Position numbers and translations under genes: made by a program. From Deltaproteobacteria bacterium (lineage in GTDB: Bacteria > Myxococcota_A > Polyangia > Polyangiales > Polyangiaceae), in the NCBI GenBank assembly GCA_016875405.1, contig VGRJ01000002.1, positions 62,001 to 126,000 of the forward strand: a stretch of DNA of 64,000 nt, in the 5' to 3' direction. The notes under the pieces were generated by a model that had not been told where the DNA came from, made no database searches, and was given only the letters and a program-made list of their open reading frames with translations. Every line of letters begins with the position of its first letter. Positions within the stretch are counted from its first letter, which is position 1. Shown one piece after another: positions 1-8,445 of the stretch.

Positions 1-2
1 TG

Positions 3-314
3 CCGACGAGCGGCAAGACCGTTGCGCCGAGCTGCACTCCCCTCTCCTACGTCGGCCGCGTGACGCTCGCGCCTCACCTCGTCGGCGCGGCGGCGTGCCC
101 GGCCGGAGCGTTCTTCGAAGTGGCGGTCGATGGCGCGCCGCTCCCTGGGAGCCGCATCGCGTGCGGGGTGACCGCGCAGCTCGGACCGTTGGCGCCGGGG
201 CTCGTCGATCTCGCGGTCGCGCTGTTCGACGCCGACGGCAAGCAGCTCTCGGGCGGGCCGAGCTGCAAGGCCGAGGTCGAACCCGGCCGGACCGTAGCCG
301 CGGCGTGCCTGTGA
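3..314 (+). CDS. C-terminal part of a secreted Cys-containing protein (partial, cut by window start)
   Basis: The reading frame is open from the first bases of the window to a TGA at 312-314, so this is the 3' end of a gene that starts upstream. A GTG at 60 is in frame, but codons before it (PTSGKTVAPSCTPL) look equally coding, so the true start lies outside. The visible 103 residues contain five Cys and short beta-strand-like segments such as FFEVAVDGAPL and LVDLAVALFDADGK, the pattern of an extracytoplasmic Ig-like or lipoprotein domain common in this region's other secreted proteins. It converges on the dehydrogenase gene 77 bases away. No family can be named. Confidence 0.6.
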   Translation, partial: PTSGKTVAPSCTPLSYVGRVTLAPHLVGAAACPAGAFFEVAVDGAPLPGSRIACGVTAQLGPLAPGLVDLAVALFDADGKQLSGGPSCKAEVEPGRTVAAACL

Positions 315-390
315 CGCCACTCGCTGTTCTCGCGTCGTCGGCCCCCTCGACGTCGGTTCTCTCGACGTCGGTCCGCGAGCCCCGACGACC

Positions 391-2850
391 TTACGCCTTG
401 ATCTTCGTCATGTCGGGATCGTAGAGCGGCCGGAGCGACGCGACGGCGGGGTAACGCTTGCCGGCGATGTCGACCTCCCACGCCCCCGAGTCGAGGTACG
501 CCGCGTCGAGCGCGATGTCGCCCGCGTCGATCATCGCGAGCCCGACGGCTCCGCAGAGGGTGTGTCCATAGGACGCCGCGCGCACGTAGCCGACGGGCTT
601 GCCGCTCCGCCAGACCGGCTCGGCGTGGTGGAGCAGCGGCGCCGGATCCTTGACCAAGATCTGGAGCAGGCGACGTCGCAGCGGCCCCTCGGCCTTCTTT
701 GCGAGCACCGCGTCCTTGCCGAGGAAGCCGCCCGGCTTCTTGAGATCGACCGCGAAGCCGAGCCCGGCCTCGAGCACCGAGTCGGTGTTGTCGATGTCGT
801 GACCATAGTCGCGATAGCCCTTTTCCATGCGGAGCGAAGCGAGCGCCTTCAGGCCCGCGTAACGCATGCCGAGCGGGGCCCCTGCCGCGACGAGCCGGTC
901 ATGCACGTGCAGCGCCTGCTCGCTCGGGACGTAGAGCTCGTAGCCGAGCTCGCCGAGGTAGGTGATGCGTACGCACAGCACGCGCGCGAAACCGACCGCG
1001 ATCTCGCGCGCCGTACGGAACGGGAACGCTTCGTTCGAGAGGTCGGCGTCGGTCACCGCCTGCAAGACCTCGCGCGAGCGTGGACCCTGCACGTTGATCT
1101 GCGCATAGCCGCTCGTGACGTCGCAGGCGAAGGCGTGCGCGCCGGCGAACGCGCGCTTCAGGTGGGTGGCGACGTGTCGGTGGGCGGTGTCGCTCGCGAC
1201 GACGAAGAAGCGCTCGTCGTCGAGCTTCGTCACGGTGAGGTCGGCCTCGAGCGTCCCCTTCTCGTTCAACCACTGCGTGTAGGTGATGCGTCCGGCCTCG
1301 CCGTCGACGTTGTTCGCCGAGATCCAATTGAGCAAGCGCCCCGCATCGCGCCCCTCGACGTGGAACTTCGCCATGAACGACATGTCCATGAGGATCACGC
1401 CTTCGCGCGTCGCGCGGTGCTCCGCCTGCCAGTTCGGCCACCACGTCATGCGTCCGAACGAGAGCGGCCCCGGGTCAGCGATCTCGCCCCGACCGGCAAA
1501 CCAGTCGGCCCCCTCCCAGCCACTCACGTCCTTGAAGTAGGCTCCCACCGCCGCGAGCCGCTCATGGATCGGCGAGCGCTTCGCGTCGCGCGCCGTGCTC
1601 ATCGACTTCGTCGGGTAATGGCACTGGTACACCATGCCGAGCGACTCGACGGTGCGGGTGCGCCGGTACTCGGGGTTCGACTGGAACGGGTGGAGCCGAT
1701 CCGCGTGCATCGCCGTGACGTCGACGCCAGGCTGACCGTCGACAATCCAGTGCGCGACGACGCGACCAATGCCGCCGCCCGTGAGGATGCCGATTGAGTT
1801 GAGACCCGCGGCGACGAAGTAGTTCTTCACCTCGGCCGACTCACCGACGAGCGGCTTGAGATCGGGCGTAAAGCTCTCCGGTCCGCAGAAGAACTTCTTG
1901 ATGCCGGCCTCGAGCGAGATCGGCACCCGCGCCATCGCTTTCTCGAGGTAAGGCGTCATGCGCTCCCAGTCGGGCGGGATCTCGCCGAACGAGAAGTCCT
2001 GCGGGATCCCCTCGATCTTCCACGGGGCGCAGACCGGCTCGAACATGCCGATCATTAGGCCGCCGCCCTCTTCGCGGAAGTAGCCGTACGAGCCCGGGTC
2101 CTCGAGCACCGGCCAGCTCCGATCGACACCCTCGATCCGCTCGGTGATGAGGTAGTAGTGCTCGGCCGCCTGGAGCGGGACGTTGATGCCACTCTTCGCC
2201 GCGAGCTGGCGCGCCCACATGCCCGCGCAGTTGACGACGACCTCGCACGCGATGGTTCCGAACGGCGTGTCGACGCCGGTCACCGCGCCGTTCTTTGTCA
2301 CGACGCCGAGCGCAGGCACGCCCTCGAGGAGGGTTGCTCCCTGCATGCGTGCGCCCTTCGCGAGCGCCATCGTCACGTCCACCGGATCGACGCGGCCGTC
2401 GCCCTTCACGTAGAAACCGACGAGGATGTCGTCGACGCGCGCGATCGGGAAGAGGCGCTTCACATCGTCGGGGCCGATCTCCTCGACGTCCACGCCGCAC
2501 AAGCGATTGAACGCGGCGACGCGGCGATACTCCTCGAGCCGATCCTGGTCGGCCGCGACCTCGATGAAGCCCACGGGCTTGAAGCCGGTCGCCTGCCCCG
2601 TCTCGGCCTCGAGGCGCGCGTAGAGCTCGCGCGTGTATTTGCGCATCTCGGTCGACGTCTCCGAGGTCGAGCCGAAGGTCACCATGAGCCCGGCCGAGTG
2701 CCACGTCGTCCCCGAGGTGAGCTTGTCGCGCTCGAGCAGGACGACGTCCTTCACGCCGAGATGCGCGAGGTGATACGCGACCGAGGAGCCGATGACGCCG
2801 CCGCCGATGATGACGACGCGGGCGTGCGAAGGGACGATCGGAGTGGACAT
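391..2850 (-). CDS. FAD-dependent oxidoreductase with aminomethyltransferase domain (sarcosine/dimethylglycine dehydrogenase-like)
   Basis: 819 residues. Residues about 10-40 form the Rossmann dinucleotide fold (IIGGGVIGSSVAYHLAHLG), followed by SGTTWHSAGL, which matches the His used for covalent FAD attachment in dimethylglycine and sarcosine dehydrogenases. The DAO domain runs to about residue 385 (GLNSIGILTGGGIG closes the FAD site), then an FAO-type linker domain, then a GcvT folate-binding domain from about 460 and its C-terminal barrel. Known family members oxidatively demethylate N-methylated glycines and pass the methyl carbon to tetrahydrofolate. Length and domain order match the family. 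The start is ATG at 2850, directly before the FAD motif. The exact substrate cannot be read from sequence. Confidence 0.9.
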   Translation of the reverse strand: MSTPIVPSHARVVIIGGGVIGSSVAYHLAHLGVKDVVLLERDKLTSGTTWHSAGLMVTFGSTSETSTEMRKYTRELYARLEAETGQATGFKPVGFIEVAADQDRLEEYRRVAAFNRLCGVDVEEIGPDDVKRLFPIARVDDILVGFYVKGDGRVDPVDVTMALAKGARMQGATLLEGVPALGVVTKNGAVTGVDTPFGTIACEVVVNCAGMWARQLAAKSGINVPLQAAEHYYLITERIEGVDRSWPVLEDPGSYGYFREEGGGLMIGMFEPVCAPWKIEGIPQDFSFGEIPPDWERMTPYLEKAMARVPISLEAGIKKFFCGPESFTPDLKPLVGESAEVKNYFVAAGLNSIGILTGGGIGRVVAHWIVDGQPGVDVTAMHADRLHPFQSNPEYRRTRTVESLGMVYQCHYPTKSMSTARDAKRSPIHERLAAVGAYFKDVSGWEGADWFAGRGEIADPGPLSFGRMTWWPNWQAEHRATREGVILMDMSFMAKFHVEGRDAGRLLNWISANNVDGEAGRITYTQWLNEKGTLEADLTVTKLDDERFFVVASDTAHRHVATHLKRAFAGAHAFACDVTSGYAQINVQGPRSREVLQAVTDADLSNEAFPFRTAREIAVGFARVLCVRITYLGELGYELYVPSEQALHVHDRLVAAGAPLGMRYAGLKALASLRMEKGYRDYGHDIDNTDSVLEAGLGFAVDLKKPGGFLGKDAVLAKKAEGPLRRRLLQILVKDPAPLLHHAEPVWRSGKPVGYVRAASYGHTLCGAVGLAMIDAGDIALDAAYLDSGAWEVDIAGKRYPAVASLRPLYDPDMTKIKA

Positions 2851-2918
2851 AGGGCGGGCGTTTTACACCGAACCCGAGCCACGATGAGCGGGCATTTCGG
2901 CGTAACGGCGAGCGCCGC

Positions 2919-3548
2919 TCAGAACCGTACGACGGAGGCGAGCTCGACGCCATCGAGCGCGGCGAGTCGAGCGTCGACCCCGGCTTCAACCTCGAGGACA
3001 CGGACCTCGAGGCCTTGGTAGAGCTCGCGCACGTGCGCCTCGGACACGGCGAAGGGAGGCCCGTCCATTCGGGACACGTCGTAGTCGATGGTGACGACGA
3101 GCCCAGGAGCCCCTTCAGGCAAGAGCCGACGGAGCGCCGCGACGTACGAGCGGCGCATCGGCTCCGGAAGCGCGATCAGGGCCGCGCGGTCGTAGAGGCC
3201 GTCGAGCGGCCCGAGGAGCTCGAGCGGCGCGGTGAAAAAATCCCCTGCAACGAGGCGATACGGCCCACTCTCGTAGAGACGGTGGGCACCGGCGTCGCGG
3301 ACCACGGGGACGAGGCCGTGCTCTTCGAAGAACCCTCGAACGGCGGACTCGACGAGCTCGACCCCGACGACCTCGTGTCCCGCGTGCGCGAGGTACGCGA
3401 GGTCCTCCGCCTTCCCGCAGAGCGGTACGAGCACGCGCTTCGCGCCCGACAGCAGAGCGACGTAACGCTCGAGCATCCGGTTCGGACGCCCCTCGTGAAA
3501 CCCGATCTTCCCCTCCTGCCAGCGCGCACGCCAGAACTCCGCATCCAT
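2919..3548 (-). CDS. tpm: Thiopurine S-methyltransferase family protein
   Basis: 209 residues, the usual bacterial TPMT length. The N-terminus (FWRARWQEGKIGFHEGRPN) is the conserved TPMT opening with W and FH substrate-site residues; RVLVPLCGKAEDLAYLAHAG is the SAM-binding motif I and GPLDGLYDRAALIALP is the acidic/Arg motif that follows in this family. Bacterial members methylate thiopurines and some selenium or tellurium compounds with SAM, in the cytoplasm. It sits 68 bases upstream of the dehydrogenase on the same strand, so the two could be co-transcribed, although no functional link is evident. ATG at 3548 gives the canonical N-terminus. Confidence 0.88.
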   Translation of the reverse strand: MDAEFWRARWQEGKIGFHEGRPNRMLERYVALLSGAKRVLVPLCGKAEDLAYLAHAGHEVVGVELVESAVRGFFEEHGLVPVVRDAGAHRLYESGPYRLVAGDFFTAPLELLGPLDGLYDRAALIALPEPMRRSYVAALRRLLPEGAPGLVVTIDYDVSRMDGPPFAVSEAHVRELYQGLEVRVLEVEAGVDARLAALDGVELASVVRF

Positions 3549-3649
3549 TCGGGTGGCAGCCTACACCGTCGACCGGCGCTCGGCGATCCGGCGCCGCCCC
3601 TCGCGCACGGCGCGCCTCGACCGCGCCCGAAACGCGCTAGACTCGGGTC

Positions 3650-4429
3650 ATGCAGGAGTACGTCGTGCGTCCACCGCGCCCTCGTGGCGTCGTCCTCGGA
3701 CTGATGGTGACGATCGCCTGCTCCTGGGTGATGTTCGCGTCCGCGCTGAACTGGTCGCGAGCGGCGTTCGCGGAGTCGCTGTGGGGCGGCCTCATCGGCG
3801 ACGGAAACGCGATCCTGCGAGGCGAGCTCTGGCGTCTCGTGACGGCACCGCTCCTCCACAGCCCAAGCACCCCGAGCCACGCCTTGATCGCGATCATGCT
3901 GCTGTACTTCTTCGCGGTCCCGCTCGAGAGCGAGTGGGGTCCGAAGCGAACGGCGCTGTTCCTCGGAGGCGCAGCCCTCGTGGGCAACGGGCTCGAGTCG
4001 CTCGCGACCCTCTCGCCGTCGCTCGGCTCGCGAGCCTTCTACGGCAGCATGACCCTCGCGAACGCGGCGACCGTGGCGTGGGCCTTTGCGAACCGACACC
4101 AGATCGTCCGCCTGTTCCTGGTCGTCCCGGTGCGCCCCTTGATGATGGTGGCGCTCCTCGCGCTGTGGCACGTCGCGCTCCTCGTCGCGCGGGCGCCGGC
4201 CGCCGAAGGCATGATCGGGCCGTTTGGAGGAATGCTCGCGGGCTACCTGCTCTGCGACGCATCGCCGGTGCGCCGGCTCTGGCTGCGCAAGAAGCTGAAC
4301 CGCTACCAGGAAGAGCTCGACGTCCTGCGGTCGAAGGAGCGCGAGCGCGCTCGGAGGCGAAGAGCAGGGCCGGAGCTCAAGCTCATCCGCGGTGGAGACG
4401 ACGACTCGGGGCCGCGAACGCTCCACTGA
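3650..4429 (+). CDS. Rhomboid-fold membrane protein, probably catalytically inactive
   Basis: 259 residues with about six predicted membrane helices and a basic cytoplasmic tail from about residue 205 (RLWLRKKLNRYQEEL, then Arg/Glu-rich). The rhomboid landmarks are present: GELWRLVTAPLLHSP resembles the L1-loop/TM2 region, LYFFAVPLESEWG the next helix, and GGMLAGYLL the GxxxG helix. The catalytic Ser motif GxSG is replaced by YGSMTLANA, and the His expected three residues before GxxxG is Pro (GPFGGMLAG). I therefore read it as a rhomboid pseudoprotease, which in other systems bind or chaperone membrane clients rather than cleave them. ATG at 3650 is the first in-frame Met after the divergent methyltransferase gene. 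Confidence 0.7.
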   Translation: MQEYVVRPPRPRGVVLGLMVTIACSWVMFASALNWSRAAFAESLWGGLIGDGNAILRGELWRLVTAPLLHSPSTPSHALIAIMLLYFFAVPLESEWGPKRTALFLGGAALVGNGLESLATLSPSLGSRAFYGSMTLANAATVAWAFANRHQIVRLFLVVPVRPLMMVALLALWHVALLVARAPAAEGMIGPFGGMLAGYLLCDASPVRRLWLRKKLNRYQEELDVLRSKERERARRRRAGPELKLIRGGDDDSGPRTLH

Positions 4430-4474
4430 ACCGTGGCCGGAGCGCGAGCGCGCTCGGCGAGCGACGACGCGAGC

Positions 4475-5158
4475 CTAGAGGCCGCCGAGGAGCATTTTCT
4501 GACCGGCCTTCACGCCGTGCCGTCGAGACCAGCCCGCGTTGACCTCGAGGACGTAGCGCGCCTTGCAGGCGCCTGGTGCGTAGTGGCCGTCGTTCAGCGT
4601 CGGGACGTTCTCCTCGATCCCCACGATGGTGCCGTCCGAGCCGACGAAGAGCATGTCGAGCGGGAGGCAGGTGTTGCGCATCCAGAACGCGAGCTCACGC
4701 TCCTCCTCGAAGATGAACAACATTCCCTGGTGCTCGCCGAGCTCCTTGCGAAACATCAAGCCGCGCGTGCGATGCTCGTCGCGCTCGGCGACCTCGGCGT
4801 CCACCGTCGCGTCGAGGCCCGCGACTCGGACCGTGGCGCGACGGAGCGGGAGCGGCCCGTCCGGGTCCTTCGGGCAACGCGGATCGGGACCCTTCGCCGG
4901 CGAGGGTCGCGTCGGCTCGTCGGGCGTCGGGACGAGACAACGGGCGCCACTCGGAGACGACGTCGGTGAGGTCGAAGGCCCGGGCGAGGCAGCCCGTGGC
5001 GCGGCCGAAGCGCTCGTCATCGAACGCGCCGAGGCGCTGCTCGTCGACGCGCTCGAGGAGTGCGAGGCCGCTGCGGTCGTCTCGGGCTTTGCCTCGGGCT
5101 CCGCGACACGGTGACCGCATGCAACGACGCCCACGAGGAGGCATGCCCACGGCTTCAT
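4475..5158 (-). CDS. DUF192 lipoprotein with Ser/Ala-rich linker
   Basis: 227 residues from ATG 5158; the frame stays open upstream to 5356 but that part overlaps the divergent promoter and has no signal. MKPWACLLVGVVACGH is a lipoprotein signal (lipobox VVAC), followed by about 60 residues rich in Ser, Ala, Thr and Pro, then a DUF192 domain (residues about 115-227) with the characteristic RTRGLMFRKEL, LAFWMRNTCLPLDMLFV and YVLEVNAGW stretches. DUF192 proteins are small beta-rich extracytoplasmic domains of unknown function. It converges with the rhomboid-like gene (45-base gap) and diverges from the next lipoprotein gene. Confidence 0.88.
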   Translation of the reverse strand: MKPWACLLVGVVACGHRVAEPEAKPETTAAASHSSSASTSSASARSMTSASAAPRAASPGPSTSPTSSPSGARCLVPTPDEPTRPSPAKGPDPRCPKDPDGPLPLRRATVRVAGLDATVDAEVAERDEHRTRGLMFRKELGEHQGMLFIFEEERELAFWMRNTCLPLDMLFVGSDGTIVGIEENVPTLNDGHYAPGACKARYVLEVNAGWSRRHGVKAGQKMLLGGL

Positions 5159-5218
5159 GCGGCGGACCCTCCCTCGACCCGAAGGCCGCGGCAAGCCGCC
5201 CGAAGCGTGCGAGATATC

Positions 5219-5233
5219 AGGTGCTCCGCACCT
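5219..5233. repeat. Short inverted repeat in a divergent promoter region
   Basis: AGGTGC-TCC-GCACCT, perfect six-base arms with a three-base spacer, lies in the 98-base gap between the DUF192 gene (start 5158, minus) and the Cys-rich lipoprotein (start 5257, plus), 24 bases before the latter. The position fits an operator, but six-base arms are easily found by chance in DNA of this composition. Confidence 0.25.
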
Positions 5234-5256
5234 CGACGGCAACGTACACTCACGGG

Positions 5257-5820
5257 ATGCCGACCAGCGCTCGTCGCCTCGCTCTCGCCCTTGCCGCGAC
5301 GCTCGCGCTGCCTCTCGGCGCCGCGTGCGGGAGCAGCGTCGTGACCCCTGCCCCATCGACCTCGGCAGGCCAAGGCGGCGAGTTCACGTTCATCACCGGC
5401 GAGGGAGGCAGCACCGCCGCGACCCCGACGCCACCCGAGCCCCCTCGCCCGCCGGTCCCCCCCGACTACGACGATCCGGGCTGCGAGAACGCGCCTCCGC
5501 CTCTCGAGGCGTTCACCTGCGATCCGTTCGACCCCTACGGCGGCGGCTGTCTGCTCGGCGAGGCCTGCAAGCTCACCATCGAGTACCCGTCCGAGCCATG
5601 CGGCCAGGAGGTCTACGGCTCGGCGTGCGCGCTTGCCGGGACAGGACAGCAAGGCGACGGCTGCGGCGATGGCGCCGACTGTGGCCCCGGTCACGTGTGC
5701 GTGATCACCGGCTCGGGGACGCAGTGCGTGCAGGTCTGCAAGGTGGACGGCCCCTCCGGTTGTCCGAGCGGCCTCGTCTGCGAGCCGCTCGACGTGAAGG
5801 GCTTCGGCGGATGCCTCTGA
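5257..5820 (+). CDS. Cys-rich lipoprotein
   Basis: 187 residues from ATG 5257. The N-terminus has Arg residues, a hydrophobic Ala/Leu stretch and a lipobox (LGAACGSS), then a Ser/Gly/Pro linker to about residue 70. The rest is Cys-rich (about 16 Cys) with repeats such as CDPFDPYGGGCLLGEACK and GADCGPGHVCVITGSG, typical of myxobacterial secreted EGF-like or disulfide-rich domains. The frame is open upstream to 4966, but that part has no signal and runs through the divergent gene. Its stop overlaps the start of the next gene by ten bases, so the two are probably translated together. No specific function is recognisable. Confidence 0.85.
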   Translation: MPTSARRLALALAATLALPLGAACGSSVVTPAPSTSAGQGGEFTFITGEGGSTAATPTPPEPPRPPVPPDYDDPGCENAPPPLEAFTCDPFDPYGGGCLLGEACKLTIEYPSEPCGQEVYGSACALAGTGQQGDGCGDGADCGPGHVCVITGSGTQCVQVCKVDGPSGCPSGLVCEPLDVKGFGGCL

Positions 5821-7448
5821 GGGCGAAGCTCCCCGCCCTCACCTACGGCGTAGCGCTCCTCGTCGCGTGCGGCGGTCGGAGCCGGCTCTATGAACCACCC
5901 GCGGTACCGCCACCGCCCGAGTGCGACACGAACGAGGACTGCCCGGGCTTCGACGACGTGTGCGCACCCGTGCGCTGCCTCGACAGCGACACCTACGCCG
6001 ACGCGTTGCCCGACGTTCCGGAGGGCACACTCCTCCCACCGCGCGTCTGCTACGTGCTCGCGCCGCTCGACTGCGATGATGGGGATGCGTGCACCGACGA
6101 TCGCTGCGAGCCCATGACGGGTTGCGCGCACGAGGCGTTGACGCCCGACCTCGACGGCGACGGGCGCCGCGCACCTCTGCCTGGCACGAAGGCCGGCGAG
6201 CCCGGCTCATGCGGCGACGACTGCAACGACGCGAGCGGCGACGCCTTCCCCGGCAACGTCGAGTCGTGCGACGGCGTCGACAACGACTGCAACGGCGTCG
6301 TCGATGAGGGGGCGGACTTCCTTCCCCTGTCGAGCGAGCCGGTCCGCTTGAGCGGCGACATCGCGCCGGCTGGCCCTGGCGGCCTCGCCTCGAGCCCGAC
6401 CGAGTACCTCGCGGCGTACTGGGGCGCGAAGAGCGGAGGCGACACCTTCGTCACGCGGCTCGACGCGTCCGGATCGCCGATCCCCCCGTCCGAGCAGAAG
6501 GTCGTCCTGCAGAACGCCGACTCCTCAGGAGGCCCCGTCGTGTGGGTCGGCGATCGCTATGGGCTCGCGTGGCAGGATCGCCGAGCGGGCGACTACGAGA
6601 TTTACTTCACGGAGCTCAGCGCAGCGGGGAACAAGGTACTGCCCGACGTGCGCGTGACCGCGACGTTCGACTTCTCGGTCAACCCCGACCTCACCTGGAA
6701 CGGGAGCGAGTTCGTCGTCGCGTGGCAAGACCGTCGGAACGGGCTCTTCGAGATCTTCGCGCAGCGCATCTCGCTCGCTGGAGCGCTGGTTGGCGAGGCC
6801 GTCAACGTGTCGAGCGGGAGCGGCTTTGCCGAATACGACGCAGAGGCCCCGTCGCTCGCGTCCGGTCAGAAGACGCTCGGTGTCGTGTACGCGACGGGAG
6901 CGGTCGGTGAGCAGACGATCGTGTGGCGCGCGCTCGAGCAGACGACGCTGACGGAGATCGCTGGGCCGAAGGTGGTGTCGCTTCCGGGTGCCGAGCCCGT
7001 GGGGCCGCAGATCGTGTGGAGTGAGGACCGCTACGTCGTGACCTGGTACCACCGCTCGGCGGGACCAGGCCTCGCCCGCGCCATCTACGCAACCGCGCTC
7101 GACGAAGCGGGCAACGTGCTCGCGCCGCCGACGAAGGTGAGCGAACCTCCACCGGGTCGTCGCTCTCGCTACCCGCAGCTCCTCCCGCTCGGCGATCGCT
7201 TGTTCTTCGTCTACGCGGACGACCGTGACGGAAATCAAGGCTACGAGGTCTATTCGCGAATGCTCGGCGCAGACCTCGCGCCACTCGGTCCCGAGCGTCG
7301 CATGACCAACGCGCCCTTCGACAGCATCTATCCGATCCCCGCGTTCGGTCCCGGCGGGGACATCGGGGTGCTGTTCCGCGACGATCGCGAGGGCGGCGTC
7401 CAGAACGTCTACTTCACGAGGCTCGGCTGCGTCGCCGGCGGCGCCTGA
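5811..7448 (+). CDS. MopE-like lipoprotein with beta-propeller-type repeats
   Basis: 545 residues from ATG 5811, whose codon lies inside the end of the upstream lipoprotein gene. The signal ends in LLVACGGRS, a lipobox. Residues about 35-165 are Cys/Asp-rich, with DCDDGDACTDDRCEP followed by the MopE-type motif SCDGVDNDCNGVVDEG, proposed to bind metal. From about 180 the sequence contains repeated blades around the phrases RYGLAWQDRRAGDYEIYF, EFVVAWQDRRNGLFEIFAQR, RYVVTWYHRSAG and RLFFVYADDRDGNQGYEVY, spaced 45-60 residues, as in a beta-propeller. It is probably exported and surface-attached; function is unknown. The overlap with the preceding gene suggests the two proteins act together. Confidence 0.88.
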   Translation: MPLRAKLPALTYGVALLVACGGRSRLYEPPAVPPPPECDTNEDCPGFDDVCAPVRCLDSDTYADALPDVPEGTLLPPRVCYVLAPLDCDDGDACTDDRCEPMTGCAHEALTPDLDGDGRRAPLPGTKAGEPGSCGDDCNDASGDAFPGNVESCDGVDNDCNGVVDEGADFLPLSSEPVRLSGDIAPAGPGGLASSPTEYLAAYWGAKSGGDTFVTRLDASGSPIPPSEQKVVLQNADSSGGPVVWVGDRYGLAWQDRRAGDYEIYFTELSAAGNKVLPDVRVTATFDFSVNPDLTWNGSEFVVAWQDRRNGLFEIFAQRISLAGALVGEAVNVSSGSGFAEYDAEAPSLASGQKTLGVVYATGAVGEQTIVWRALEQTTLTEIAGPKVVSLPGAEPVGPQIVWSEDRYVVTWYHRSAGPGLARAIYATALDEAGNVLAPPTKVSEPPPGRRSRYPQLLPLGDRLFFVYADDRDGNQGYEVYSRMLGADLAPLGPERRMTNAPFDSIYPIPAFGPGGDIGVLFRDDREGGVQNVYFTRLGCVAGGA

Positions 7449-7461
7449 GCTCGCACGCGCG

Positions 7462-8373
7462 TCAGCCCATCGCGCGCGGCTTGAAGGGGCCAGCCTTGTG
7501 CACCTTGCCGGGTAGCGGATGGCCGACGATCCGCTCGGCGACCTGCCCGGCCTCGATGAGCGCTTCGAGATCGACGCCGGTGTCGAAGCCCATGCCGTGC
7601 AGGAGAAACACGAGATCCTCGGTCGCGACGTTGCCCGCGGCACCGGGCGCGTAGGGGCACCCACCCATGCCGCCGACCGAGGCGTCGAACGTGCGGACGC
7701 CGAGATCGAGGCCAGCGAGGATGTTCGCGAGCGCCGTCCCACGCGTGTCGTGCAGGTGGAGCGCGACGCGCTCGAGCGGCATCGCGTCGGCCACGCGCTT
7801 CACGAGCTCGCGCGTCTGCCGCGGATTTCCGACGCCGATGGTGTCGCCAAGCGAGATCTCGTAGCACCCGATGGCGAGGAGCCGAGCCGCGATGGCGACC
7901 GCCTTGGCGGGCTCGACCTCCCCTTCGTAAGGGCAGCCCCACACGGTGGAGACGTAGCCGCGAACACGAAGTCCGGTCGCCCGCGCGGGCGGCACGAGTT
8001 CCTCGATCACCTCGAAGGCGCGCTCGATCGACTTGTTGATGTTCTTCTTGCTATGCGTCTCGCTCGCGCTGAGAAATACCGCGATTTCAGGGAGGCCGGT
8101 GGCGATCGCGCGCTCGAGGCCGGTGCCGTTCGGGACGAGCGCGGAGAGCGACACGCCCTCGGGCGCCGGCAGGGAAGCCCTCGCGAGCTGCTCGGCGTCG
8201 GCGAGCTGCGGGATCCACTTCGGCGAGACGAAGCTCGTGAGCTCGAGCCGCCTGAGCCCGGCGGCGACGAGCGCGTCGAGGAGGGCGCGCTTTGACTCCG
8301 TCGGCACGAAGCCCTTCTCGTTCTGCAGCCCGTCTCGTAGGCTGACCTCGTAGACCGAGACGACGTCGCTCAC
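7462..8373 (-). CDS. mvaB: Hydroxymethylglutaryl-CoA lyase
   Basis: 303 residues from a GTG at 8373 (VSDVVSVYEVSLRDGLQNEK); the frame extends to another GTG at 8412, but family members begin six to eight residues before YEV. The TIM-barrel features are RDGLQNEK (catalytic Arg-Asp), ALHLHDTRGTALAN (metal-binding HxH) and the signature GGMGGCPYAPGAAGNVATED with the catalytic Cys. The enzyme cleaves HMG-CoA to acetyl-CoA and acetoacetate, the last step of leucine degradation, in the cytoplasm. No other leucine-degradation genes are adjacent. It converges with the MopE-like gene, leaving 13 bases. Confidence 0.92.
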   Translation of the reverse strand: MSDVVSVYEVSLRDGLQNEKGFVPTESKRALLDALVAAGLRRLELTSFVSPKWIPQLADAEQLARASLPAPEGVSLSALVPNGTGLERAIATGLPEIAVFLSASETHSKKNINKSIERAFEVIEELVPPARATGLRVRGYVSTVWGCPYEGEVEPAKAVAIAARLLAIGCYEISLGDTIGVGNPRQTRELVKRVADAMPLERVALHLHDTRGTALANILAGLDLGVRTFDASVGGMGGCPYAPGAAGNVATEDLVFLLHGMGFDTGVDLEALIEAGQVAERIVGHPLPGKVHKAGPFKPRAMG

Positions 8374-8445
8374 CACGCGACGGATGATGGCACAGCGCGA
8401 CGAGGGATACACGCGTCGGGCGCATCGCTGGCCCGGGAGCGCACG

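Noticed and set aside
562-1797. Long plus-strand ORF (411 codons) opposite the sarcosine dehydrogenase-like gene
   Set aside because: It is an antisense reading of a high-GC gene; the product is Arg/His-rich with no family similarity, whereas the minus strand encodes a full enzyme.
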